From Xylaria sp. FL1777 (lineage: Eukaryota > Ascomycota > Sordariomycetes > Xylariales > Xylariaceae): DNA of 64,000 nucleotides. The stretch lies in contig MU400571.1 of NCBI GenBank assembly GCA_022578965.1, forward strand, positions 124,001 through 188,000, in the 5' to 3' direction. Positions 21,601-32,799 of this stretch are shown in pieces; position 1 is the first letter of the stretch, and the number at the start of each line of letters is the position of its first letter. A program made the position numbers and the translations under genes. A model generated the notes under the pieces. It was not told the DNA's origin. It saw nothing but the letters and a program-made list of their open reading frames with translations, and ran no database searches.

Positions 21601-21735
21601 CCGGTGTTGAACATGTTTGGACTCATTCTCTATCTGCGTCGATTTTCGTAATTCAGCCAGCCTAGGATGGTTCTCTTTCATTAATAATTCTTAATATTGC
21701 TTTATCCTGGTCCCGTTCCAGGCCGAGTCCTCACC
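18689..21735. other. 3-kb gene-poor region
   Basis: I see no conserved coding frame on either strand. Short open frames (18793-19035 -, 19373-19564 -, 19858-20106 -, 21169-21579 +) encode nothing recognisable. The stretch contains several CCTAGGTAC-type palindromes near 19730-19745 and three copies of ATCCATAGA near 21112-21136. The last few hundred bases should be the promoter and leader of the peroxidase gene. Confidence 0.4.
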
Positions 21736-24700
21736 ATGCACTGGAGTACACATTTCCTAGGTGCGATGCTCTCGCTGAGCACGTTAGCAAGAACAGATCC
21801 AACATGGCCTTCTCAGATCGATGAGTTGGAAGAGATCATGTATCAAGTGCAAGGGTACCGCTCCCGCCAATTTGGTGGAACTGTTATACCCTGCTCAAGC
21901 GAAGCCTCAGGGCCTGGACGCCACAACGCCGCGGAGTGGTTGAGAGCTGCTTTCCACGACATGGCGACGACCACTATCGCCGGCGGCCCACGACAAGGTG
22001 GGATGGATGGGTCATTACAATACGAAATCACAAGTTCAGACAATATTGGCCCGGCCTTCAATACAACACTCGCCTTCATGGCTGACTACTATACAAGCAA
22101 GTCAGGTGTGGCCGACCTTCTAGCTCTGGGTGTGTACTATGCCGTGAGATCTTGTGGTGGTCCAGTCGTCCCCATCACTAGCGGTAGGATTGATGCCACA
22201 GCAGCGGGTCCTATCGGTGTCCCTCTGCCCCAAAATTCAGTCTTCACATTCGAGCAGCAGTTCACCCGCATGGGCTTCAGCCAGACCGAGATGATTCAGG
22301 TTGTTGCGTGCGGTCATACTATTGGTGGAGTTCACGCTACCGAATTCCCTGAAATCGTCCCCGTGGGAACTACAGCAGATGGCGAGGGCCCAATGGACTC
22401 TACGGTGGACAAATTTGACAATAGGGTCGTTACCGAATATGTTTCGGGTAATACAACGAATCCTATGGTCGTGGGTCCTTCGATCAAGGCTACGAGAAAC
22501 TCCGACTTCAAAGTCTTTAACTCGGATGGAAACGTGACGATATCCACCTTGACAGATCCCGAGACATTCACTAGTGTTTGTGCCACGGTATTGCGCAAAA
22601 TGATTGAGGTTGTTCCTGATGGAGTCGTCCTCACCGACCCTATTCAGCCCTATGCCGTCAAACCAGTCGACATGCAGCTCACACTGAACTCCGGAGCCTC
22701 TACCTTGCAGCTATCTGGACTGATTCGAGTTCGCACCACTGACTTCGGAACCGACAGTGCCACGAGTGTTTCATTAACATACAAGGACCGGAGTGGCGGT
22801 GACGATTGTGGCACCCTAGGCTGCACGTCTACAGCCGACCTCCTAGGTGCGACCCAGGGCTTCGACGATACATTTGTGGTGAGTTCACATCGCACTGCCT
22901 TAGGGTCTCTATGGTTTATATTTCACTTATTAATGAATCTTCTATAGTGGTTCCCGATTAGTGTTAAAATCCCAACCTCATCGGGTATTTCCTCTTTCAC
23001 CTTGACTGTCAATATGGCCAGTGGAACATCCAAGGCTTATGATAACAACGGAAACTCGTATCCCGTCCAGGATGCTATTCTAATGCAGAAACCCCAAAGC
23101 TGTCTACTCGAAGGAAAACTGAGCATTGTGGCTGCTGTGAGTCGAACATCTCTGGCTTAACTACAGTGTGTTGACATTCCGAAACAGGTTCGCAATGATC
23201 TAAACTCTCAGCCCGTCAATCTACAGCTGTCATACAAGACCCCCGTCGGGATCCCAACTCGCCCGGTTCCCACCCTAAATGATGCTACCGTACTTATGAC
23301 GAAGGGTGATTGTGTCGGTCTTTACACTTTCTATACGGGTACCTATGAAGGACTCGGAGACCTCGATTATGCTACCAAGATCGACGTGGTCACTGGAACT
23401 GGCGAATCGGCTTCACGAGATGCTTTCAAGGCAGCCAGTGGGCTAGGAGCAACGTGCGAGGCCTTTGATGCCCCGCCAGCTTCGCTCTGTTCAAGTATTG
23501 ATGATCCTGATCCGCCGGTTACCGGGACCCCGACTGTGACCTCATCACAAACAGTCACGAGCACTGCAGCAGTAGAGACCCCTTTTCACAGAGAAACCTT
23601 GGGCAACTTCACGCTAGTTGGTTGCAACACGGAGCCAACAGTTGCGGGAGTCCGTGCTCTAAGCGGTGCCAGTTTTGTTTATGACGGGATGACGCTCGAG
23701 AGTTGCATGACCAACTGCACTGGGTGGTATTACTTCGGCACGGAGTTTGCAAGAGAATGTGAGTTGTCATCTGCTAATACGACAGGGGAAATGATCGTGT
23801 GATCTGACTAATTGCGCTATAGGCTACTGCGGTAATAAGGTTAGTCCATCTAGCACGAACGTTACACTTGATGAGTGTAACATGGTTTGCTCTGGGGATG
23901 AGACGGAATACTGCGGCGCGGGTGATAGACTTGAACTATATGTCACTACAGGCCCTATCCCAACTCCTACCGGCACTCTGGCGATTAAGCCGACTGTGAC
24001 ACCCTATCTGCGTATCGGCTGCTACGAGGAGCTCCCTACTCGCGCGCTTACCGGAGGTGTCTTCCCGAATGATTCCATGACTTTGGAGTTGTGTGCATCA
24101 AATTGCGCTGGCTACACGTACTTTGCTACTGAGTATGGCCGCGAATGCTACTGTGGTCAATCCATTGACCCAAGGAGCAACGTCACCGTCGACGCGGATT
24201 GTAATATGGTTTGTGCTGGCGACGAGACTGAGTATTGTGGTGGCAGCGACAGACTCGAGATGTACAGGCTGATCAATCCGCCCACGTCAACCTCGACGAT
24301 GCCTACACCTACCATCACCCCCACACAGAAGCCTACCGTTCCTCCCTACGCGTTGCAAGGCTGCTGGACTGAAGGCGACGGTGTGCGGGCTCTCGACGCA
24401 AAGTCTACAGCAGGAAACGTCACGCTTGAGTCTTGCGCCGACTTCTGCCAGGACTTCCACTACTTCGGGACGGAATTCGGAAGCGAGTGCCACTGCGGCG
24501 ACATCCTTGCCGCCTCTAGCAACCAGACAAATCTGACCGACTGCAACCTGCCCTGTGCGGGAGATCCATCGGAGTACTGCGGTGCCGGCAACCGACTCAA
24601 CCTCTATTACTCTAACACGACTGACGGGCCTTCGCAGCCCCTGGTAATCGGCAACTACTCCTGGTACGGTTGCCAGACAGAGGGCACGGGCGTCCGCGCT

Positions 24701-24991
24701 CTCGCTGGCAAGACTCTTGTCACTGGCAATATGACGCTCCAGGCCTGTGCCACGTTCTGCGAAGGCTTCACTTATTTCGGCACCGAGTACGGCGCCGAGT
24801 GCTACTGTGGCAACGGGTTCGGCGAGGGCTCCGTGGTGGCCCCCGGCAGCCAATGTAACATGGCCTGCAACGGCGACGCGACGCAGTTGTGTGGTGCGGG
24901 CGACCGGCTGAGCGTCTACGAGTTGACACCCACAACTCCTGGTACACCTGGTGTTCCCGACCAACCCGACACGCCACCAGAGGAAAAGTAA
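21736..24991 (+). CDS. Secreted haem peroxidase (class II-like) with four WSC domains
   Basis: The four exons (21736-22878, 22948-23136, 23188-23758, 23823-24991) give 1023 aa. MHWSTHFLGAMLSLSTLA is a signal peptide. The peroxidase domain has the distal Arg/His in LRAAFHDM (about R70, H74) and the proximal haem ligand in VACGHTIGG (about H194), as in plant/fungal haem peroxidases that oxidise substrates with H2O2. A beta-rich linker of unknown class follows (about 340-570). Four cysteine-rich WSC modules then repeat (about 580-1000), each with a YFGTE(F/Y)-EC-CG core and a final GD-EYCGAGDRL-Y block; WSC is a carbohydrate-binding fold. Potential N-glycosylation sites (NVT, NQT, NMT) are frequent. 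No membrane anchor is seen, so a secreted, wall- or polysaccharide-bound oxidoreductase is inferred. An alternative ATG lies at 21697, but the signal peptide fits 21736. Confidence 0.93.
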
Positions 24992-27210
24992 TGACGTTCA
25001 TGTTAATATGAGAAGGCCAGGCTAACCGATCATATGGGAGATGACGCTGCTATTTTAACTCGGCATGGCAAAAGGAGTTTCATTGTAAGCTGGACATTTT
25101 GGTCTTAAGCTTTCTTACATTGCGATGGACTTCGGGACGATGACATGGACTTTTAACTTCAGCCACTAACTCTACAACTACAAGCTCAATATCTATAGTT
25201 ATACACCTTCTATGCTTGTATTAATGCTAGGAAGGCTTTTGGTATTTGGACTTCGAACTTGGTGTCTTTTGTGTAGATTAATCTATGAATCAATACATAA
25301 TTTGGAGAGTGGAATTACTGCTCTGATCTCAGATGGCTGAACCGCATTTCATCTCCTTTGACAATTCTCCTTGAAGTAGCGTGTAATACATGTTGGGGAA
25401 GAGCTTGATAGCCTCGGTCACATAGCCTTTGCCTTACTTAACACTAGGAAATGTCATTCTAGGTACCTATACAACTTATACATATTTATACGTATGCATA
25501 TAACCTAGCATAAAAAGGAGCAGAGTGATAGAGTAGTACCTAGTTATTATTATTAATAACCCGCTGTGCTGCTTTGCAGCGCGGTCCTTCTACCTGTGTA
25601 CCCATAGGTAAAACCGTACAAAAAGCCGGATAAAAACCCCATGCAACAATGTCCACGCCGCTACCTCGAAGTTCCTCTACCCTGTAACAACTGGTTCTCA
25701 CTAACTAGCTCGCTGGACGGAAGGTAATGGTCAAAAAGGCGGAAGGACTCTCTCTGAAGCCCTCAGACCCCTTGCCTTTCTAGGAAGCGCACAAAAGCTT
25801 CCTCCTTGTCCCTTGGGACCTCCAGGGGAGCGCCTTCGCCCCTCCTGCCGGTCCCCTCCCTATCCCCTGCCTCTTTTCTCCTCTCCCTATTCCCCCCTAT
25901 TCCGACTGCCTTGTTATACATTGCTATCCTGTCGGTGGCAAGCAGCCACCTCGCGATATCACCCGCGGCCTTAGGCTCCTCTGTAGCTAGTCGCAGGTTA
26001 GAGTACCTAGTTATTGTGCTAGTTTTTCTATAAAAATTAAAAGAATTTCATAACTGAGTACCTATATAAGTAGGTACCTAGTCACTATTGGAACTTGTCA
26101 GGGGGCCAGTCTGCCAAGGTATGAAGTACGTAGGTACCTCAGCAGTAATAATAGTTCAATGGGCAGTCTCTGGATGACCTATCAGGTACATGTAGCGTAT
26201 GGTTCCTCTCTTGAACAGTCATACCTACTCTTCTGTCGAATTTAGGAGTTTTTTCAACCATTAGATTTAATGTTTGTGTTCTGTTAATAATGGAATACTT
26301 TATCTAGGTATTGTCGTTACCACACATGTACAGCCATTTAGGCACTAAGTACCTACCAAGGTAGTTATGTTGCACACCAGTTACGTATAGTAGGTTACTG
26401 CAGGTAGGTAGTTTTGGCGGGGTGACAAAAGATCATGCAGTGCCCAGGTGGTTTTGACTATAACAGGTAGGTACTTCGGCAGGCACTATAACAGGGTTTA
26501 GGGGTTTAGGGGCCCTATACCTAGGTACCTAGGTAGTGCGTGCAACCGCGTAAATTGAAACACCCCCGTCGTTAATAGCAGCTGCGATTTTACATCATGC
26601 TCCGGTTGTGTCTGCGGTCGTTAGCTGCACTCTCTGGCCTCTTCTGGCTTCGGTAGCTTGCAAACGGACACAACGCTGTCTACCTTAGGTACACACTAAG
26701 TATTCACTGAGTACAGTCCCTCTTTCATCCCTCGTACCCGGCACAGCAACAGGAATCGCAAGGCCGAAAGAGACAGCCCATCTTTCTTCGCTTTGCGCAG
26801 CTTCTGCGACGGCGTCCGTCCTCCGCACCAACAACTTCGTCGTCGATCCAGACATACGCCCGACGAACTTCTAGGCCCTGCCTATGCTCTGCATAGCTAT
26901 CACTGCCTCGGCCCTTCCGTCCATGCGTTCTTTGAGCCGATAGCAAGCCGAATGCCGGTGGAGGAACGTCACGGCAGCGTGCCACGACAAAGTAGTGAAG
27001 CAGCACGTTAGTGGTCAGCATGTCGACTGGCTTGCCTTGCACATGCCATCCGCACAACAACACCTGCCTCCTGAGACCAGCAAGGGAACTGGCACCTCAG
27101 TTTTCCGCTTCTCGATAAATCCCTTTTCCGAGTTTCTGGTGAAAGCTGGGCGGCCGCTGTTTACTCGCCTGGTATCAGCTATCCCGATCCCACTTGGAAG
27201 GCCTGGCGAT
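24992..27210. other. Intergenic region between the peroxidase and SUMO protease genes
   Basis: About 2.2 kb. Many GGTACCTA/CCTAGGTA units occur between 25460 and 26540, and a telomere-like GGTTTAGGGGTTTAGGGG lies at 26494-26512. C/T-rich sequence occurs at 25800-25900. Open frames such as 26725-27063 (-) and 26793-27011 (+) overlap each other and have no recognisable domain. The right end is the leader of the protease gene and may include coding sequence if the true start lies upstream of 27211. Confidence 0.4.
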
Positions 27211-30200
27211 ATGGTATGGCCATGTCTCCTCTTCCTTCTGCTTCTGCGCCGGTAGCTGACTCTTTCTAGAACAAACCTGGAAATTTGGGTGCTCCTCAGC
27301 CCATAAATACCCTTTCCAACAACAGTGCGTCCTCGCGGACGCCTTTTGGCATCCAACCATCCTCTAGGCCTATCATCTCCAGCCCCCCCCCAGCGAAGCG
27401 TCAAAAACTCAACGAAAGCAATACGCACCCCGGACACTGTCGAGCTACATTCGCTGTGATCGATAGACCAACGTCACGAAAGCAATCTATAGGAAGTGAA
27501 TCAGTTGCCGACTCTCAGCGTTCGGTTGCCTCAAATATGAGCGCTTCCCCGTCTATGGTTACAGAGTACCGCCTTGTGGATAAACATACCAAACCGAAAC
27601 GATTTCGGAAAAATCGGGACAACCCTGAGTTTCTGGGACAAGAGGGTATAGACAGCCCTCCACTGAGGTCTTTGCCCCCACTGAAGAGCGATGAAGACAT
27701 TAGTGAGGATGAAGTCGATCTCATCAATCCCTCGAAAGAGCTGGTAGGTTCACACCAGCTAAAACGGAAGCAACCAGAAGAGCGCCCCATATCAGACTTC
27801 GCAAGTCGTTTCCAACGGGGCGGAACTCCAGCTCATCCTAGCCCTTCGCAGACATTCGGCAAACTCCTGGATAAGGTGGATGAAAGGACGAAACATCAGA
27901 AATCAGATTTGAGTCCAGATGAGCTGGCTCCAAGCGTGGAGGAACTAGCAGCGAGCCAGCCTGCCAAGCGCTTAAAGACGTCCGCTAGTCTATCAAAAAG
28001 AGGCAATATTACACCAACGAAGTTTTACAGCGCTTCCACTGCTAGATCATCTTCCACAACGAGTGCAAAATTACAGCAAGCAGACGATCATAAGAGAAAT
28101 GCCGAAATGATTATCGGGAATGGCCTGCGCATTGTGCGTGGTGCCTCTGGACAATGCCAGTACCAAACAGAGGACAAGGACGATCCAAATTACTGTGCTC
28201 TGTCTATTCGTGAAATCGGCCATACTCTTCTCCCTGTAGATCAGGAGAAGGAAATATTGAAACAATACAGATATCTCACACTCGATATTATGAAGGTGAA
28301 AAGCATCATACGTAGTAGGGACGACGAAGAATGTTGCATAGTCAACGTTATTTCCGATAGTCCAAATCTTTCGAATGGTGCTGGCCCCAGACTGATGATA
28401 GAGTTCGCTTCCACACTTGAGTTGTCAAAATTTTTACAATGGGTTGCTCTTTACAGAGGATCTAGCTATCCAATTACCATCAAAGATGGCCACAGGTGAG
28501 AGCAATTTGGGAAGGTTCTGTTGAGGTGGAGGCTAACAGTTTGATAGAGCTAAACTCGAGAAGGATTTTGACGAAATGATGCAACGAGCCAAACGCCACA
28601 AATTACTTTCAGATTCCGAAATAGAAGCTTCAGTCCCTGATGATGTCAGAGTTATCTCCCATAATCGCAATCGCAGTTCCCTAGGATATCCTTCCGTTGC
28701 AACTGACCCTAAGTCCCAACCTAAATTGAGAGATGCTATGAAGTATGCTCCTACATCAACATCCAATAGTCAGGGTATTGCCTCGAACCAAGCGTGGGAT
28801 GATCAACTAGTTCTCGTACAACCACAGACACGGACAACTCGCTCGATGTTCGCGTATAAGGAGTCATTAGAGCCGAGCGAACCTGAGCCTATTCCAGAAG
28901 GCTGGACGTCACTCCACGCGGGCTGGGAAAAGCAATGGCGGAATTCTCTTGTTTATCCCAGCACGGGAAAGAATCGAGCGACTATCGATAAGGAGGACAT
29001 CCAACGTCTTGACGAAGGCCAGTTCCTGAATGACAATATTATCATCTTCTACCTTCGGTACCTACAAAAAACCTTGGAGGAAGAAAATAAAGACTTGGCA
29101 AAGAGAATCTATTTTCAGAATACCTTCTTTTACGACAAGCTCAAGCCCACTAAAAATGGCCAGGGGATTAATTATGACAGTGTTAAGACGTGGACCTCCA
29201 AGGTAGACCTTTTTTCTAAGGACTATATCATTGTTCCTATTAACGAGTATACTCACTGGTATGTTGCAATCATCTGCAACGCGCCCAAGCTTATCCCTGC
29301 CTCCAACAATCACGAACAAAATGACGATATCAAACGTGAGGCAATCACAATTACCGATAGCGTCGAAGTAACTCAGGAAAGCCCCCAAGCTCCCTCACGT
29401 AACGAGATACCGAATGGTGGTCTTGACGGTGAACATGTGGCACACAGTGCGCAAGAAGATGTCATCGAACACCTGAGACGTATGTCAATTGACAGCCCTG
29501 ACAATCCAAGCATTGTAACTAAGCATAAGGCAGACAACAATGCAGAGAAAGGAGTCAACTCAATCGCCGCCAAGGATGACTACGAGGTCTACGAAATTAA
29601 GGATTCGGATAGACTAGAGGCTGAGTTGGAGTATATCACCACTGCAGCTCATGCGCAAACCCGCAAAAAAACAGGGAAAAGACAGAGTATTGGGTCTCGA
29701 AGACACGATCCAAATCAGCCAAGAATAATAACACTGGATTCTCTAGGTGTCACGCATTCGCCTACCTGCAGCTATTTGAAGCAATATCTTGTTGCGGAAC
29801 TTAAAGATAAGAGAGGAATCGAAATACCGTCTCCTGGGGCTATGGGCACTACCGCTAGGGACATTCCTGAACAAACAAACCACTGTGATTGTGGGTTGTT
29901 CTTACTAGGATATATTCAGGAATTTCTTTGTAAACCTGATAACTTTGTCAGGAGTATACTGCAGCGTGATGGTGGTATTTCTTGGAAGCTCGATCCATCG
30001 GAGCTCCGGAACAACATCAGAGATGTCATTTTCAAGCTTCAGAGAGAGCAGCAAACCGCTGAAGATGCCGCCCAGGAGCGAAAACGCCAGGCTAAAATGA
30101 GTAAACAACAGACAAGGGTAGCAGGGGCTTTGAGTCCGACAGCCACTTCTGCTATGATGCTTCCTAACATCTCTCCCAAGACGGAACTGGCGAGCCCGAA

Positions 30201-30960
30201 ATTTCGCGGTGATGAAGGAGGACAAAGCGAAACCCCCCTAGCCCTGTCGCATACACGATCGTCTAGCTCTAGGACCAGTGCAGAAGCGATGGACCCAACT
30301 CATTTGCCAGATTTTGGGAGGAATTCGAAGCATGCCGCAACTAGCGTGCAACCGTCTGCACCTCGCGTCCAAAATGACGATACAAGGGCTACACAACAAT
30401 CCGAAATGAGGTGCGGTTCGAATCTAGAAGAGACGCAAACCAAGTCTAAGGCAAGCCCGCAACTGGCTGCGTCGCCTCGCAGGACCCAGCCAACATTCGA
30501 TCACGAGATACATCATCAAGTTCCTAGTACATCCCCTCTATCTCCAGTCAGCAATCAAGCAGCTAAGCGTTATTCAACATCCCCGGGGACAGAAGGTAGC
30601 GCCAACCCCCAAAATAACTTTCTTGCGCCACTTGCCTCTGAGACACCATCGTCCAAGGATTCTCGCGGTGCAACACCACTTGATCCCGTGTTTGTCGATG
30701 ACTCGGACAACAATAGACGGGACAGGGCATGGAAGAACCCCCAAAGACACCAAGGAGGCCGAACTGGACATCTCGTAGTGGAAATACCATCGGCGAATAA
30801 TCACATTCAGTCCCCGGGGAAGGACGAAAAGACAGACGGCCGGAAGCAAACAGAGCAGCAGAGCCACTATTTTCTGAACCGGCAAGACGGAGAAAGAGTA
30901 ATCTCAGCGAAGCTGCATGAGAAAACCCAAAATGATGTCATTGACCTTTCGGGCGATTAA
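27211..30960 (+). CDS. Ulp2/SENP6-7-like SUMO-specific cysteine protease
   Basis: The model has an ATG at 27211 at the very end of exon 1, then exons 27270-28495 and 28548-30960, for 1213 aa. The C48 catalytic centre is split as in Ulp2: FLNDNIIIFYLRYL recognition helix, EYTHWYVAII (His about 646), ITLDSLG (Asp about 807) and EQTNHCDCGLFLLGYI (Gln and catalytic Cys about 858). The roughly 160-residue charged insertion between His and Asp is characteristic of the Ulp2/SENP6-7 branch, which trims poly-SUMO chains in the nucleus. The long N-terminal region contains SPPPAKRQKL, a nuclear-localisation candidate. The tail is disordered and ends NDVIDLSGD, a hydrophobic-acidic motif that could bind SUMO. 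The start is uncertain: the frame stays open upstream of 27211 to at least 26995, so extra N-terminal coding is possible. Confidence 0.88.
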
Positions 30961-31911
30961 GACATCCGCTTTTCCTTCTCGCCGTTGCCTCATAGCTGGT
31001 CAAGACAAATACGAGCTACATTATCAGAGGTTGTATGACGCGAAGAAAAAAAGAGATCATGACTAACGATATTGTATCTACACGGTCAAGGGGGCAATAC
31101 ATGCTTGTATGCTAGGTGGCATGGGACGGAGTAGGCTGGCGAATTGGCGCACCCAATATGCGACTCATTTTTCTGTTTTGCATGTCCTGCTTCAATTATA
31201 CCCCATTCTAGTAGCGGGAAATGACAGGAGTCTTGTCGGTGTATTTATGAGGAAACACCATGTAGCTAGATCTCCAAGGTGTCTCACCTACCTAACCTAC
31301 CTGGTTGAGTTGGCTAATTCACAAATCAGAGAGCCTGCAGAGACTTCCTCTCTCACCCTCAATCTCCTCGGGCGAGTACATGTAGTTATTCGTTTTCTAG
31401 AGCATGCTAATGGCCTATCTGTTCGAATTTGTTCACTCGGGCGGATCATTTGCTATTTGTAGTGCTATGCAGCCACAGACTCGGATTTGTCCGTGATGCC
31501 TAGAATCTCTCGAGAGGCTAGTCTTGCGTGGATAAGTCTGGCTAACGGATATTATGTGTAGGAGTAGTGTAATACTGGGTGTGCTTGTTTTGCGGGACTT
31601 GCTGAACAAAGCGGTGCGAAAGGTAAACGAGCAAGGGATCCGTTCAATTAATAGAGTAGGTAGAAAGTAAAGAGAGTAAGAGGGGGAATAAGGTAGACAG
31701 AGCAACTTCATGATCAGGGCAGAGTTCATGTCATCGGGTATGGATTTTATATCCTTTTCAATTCCGCGCCGTCCCGAGTAATTGAGAAAAAGACATAAAA
31801 ATGAACAACCGTTATCCCCTTTGCCTAGAACGCCGCCTCCTCTTCGCACAGCAGACAACGGCAATGACAAGTTTTAGTATTATTATTATAATTGCTATTG
31901 AAACTCTTTAG
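30961..31911. other. Convergent intergenic region
   Basis: These 950 bases lie between the convergent 3' ends of the SUMO protease and spc3 genes. No recognisable gene; presumed 3' UTRs. Confidence 0.4.
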
Positions 31912-32193
31912 TTATCTCGCCTTGCCTTCGTCCTTGCTTTTGACGGCGGGGAGCTCGAAAGCCTTGCTGACTCCCCGAGCCATCTTCTTCCACAGGGCGA
32001 AGTCGATGTCTTGGTTCCAGGTCAGCATGCCGACCCAGGGCTGCACGTTGTAGTGGACGTGGAGGGTCACGTCATCCGTCTTGGCTACTTTGCCCGTGGG
32101 ATGGGTGATTTGGTACTTGGGCCTTTGGTTTTTGAGCGATAGCTTGCCTCTATATCGACTGTCAGTATATATCTCTCTATCTTCTTCTCTCCA

Positions 32194-32229
<36 letters not shown>

Positions 32230-32799
32230 TTTCTTTCGTACCGTTTTGGATCTACGCTCTTGCCGGCGGCGCTCTTGCGCAGCTTCTTCAAGGTGGCGGG
32301 GCCGATGTTGGCCAGGTGGTCGGAGCTCGGGCTCGTGATGATGGTGTCCCATATGACGGCCTTGTTGGTCTGGTTGGTGGTGTCGCTGACGCCGGTCGGG
32401 GGCGCGGGCCACTCGGCGGTGACGTAGACGAAGAGCTGCTTGGTGTTCCAGGTGAACAGCGACGACAGGTCGGCGTCCAGCGAGAACTTGATGATGGCGT
32501 ACTCCTCCTTCTTGGAGCTGTAGTAGTGCGGCCGGCCCTTGACCCTGTTCAGAGAGAGCGTCGCGCGACGTTAGCTAAACTGAGACCATCCTCGTCCTCG
32601 TCCTCGTCCTCGTCCACGTCCACGGGCGGATTGGGGCTGGCTTGTCGCCTACGTACACCTGCACATTGGTCGGCTTGACGGTGGCGCTCGGCGTCCGCGG
32701 GGCCGTGAAGTCGGAGGCGGCGATGATGGCACCCACGACGAAGGCCACCGTCGTGAAGAAGCCGAAGACGCTTTGTATGCGCGTCAGAGAGTTGTACAT
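31912..32799 (-). CDS. spc3: Signal peptidase complex subunit 3 (Spc3/SPC22-23)
   Basis: The three exons (32799-32657, 32544-32242, 32149-31912, minus strand) give 227 aa. Spc3 is the essential single-pass ER membrane subunit supporting signal-peptide cleavage. MYNSLTRIQSVFGFFTTVAF opens a short cytosolic tail and the transmembrane helix (to about residue 28). The lumenal part contains RPHYYSSKKEEYAIIKFSLD, DLSSLFTWNTKQLFVYVTAE, the conserved VIWDTII block and LHVHYNVQPWVGMLTW near the end. Intron 1 uses a perfect GTACGT donor. Intron 2 could use acceptor TATAG (chosen) or ACAG nine bases earlier, adding three residues. Both introns carry simple repeats, listed separately. Confidence 0.93.
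32195..32231. repeat. Compound (CT)n(GT)n microsatellite in spc3 intron 2
   Basis: About nine CT units run directly into about nine GT units on the + strand. They occupy some 40% of the intron between donor and branch point. Confidence 0.9.
32589..32624. repeat. 6-bp tandem repeat in spc3 intron 1
   Basis: Four TCCTCG units are followed by two TCCACG units (+ strand), lying wholly inside the first intron of spc3. Confidence 0.9.

Noticed and set aside
26725..27063. 112-codon minus-strand frame upstream of the SUMO protease
   Set aside because: It is antisense to open frames on the + strand in the probable leader, and shows no conserved motif.
31912..32412. His/Arg-rich minus-strand frame and long + frames over spc3
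   Set aside because: These read through microsatellite-bearing introns or the wrong frame of spc3; the spliced Spc3 model explains the region.
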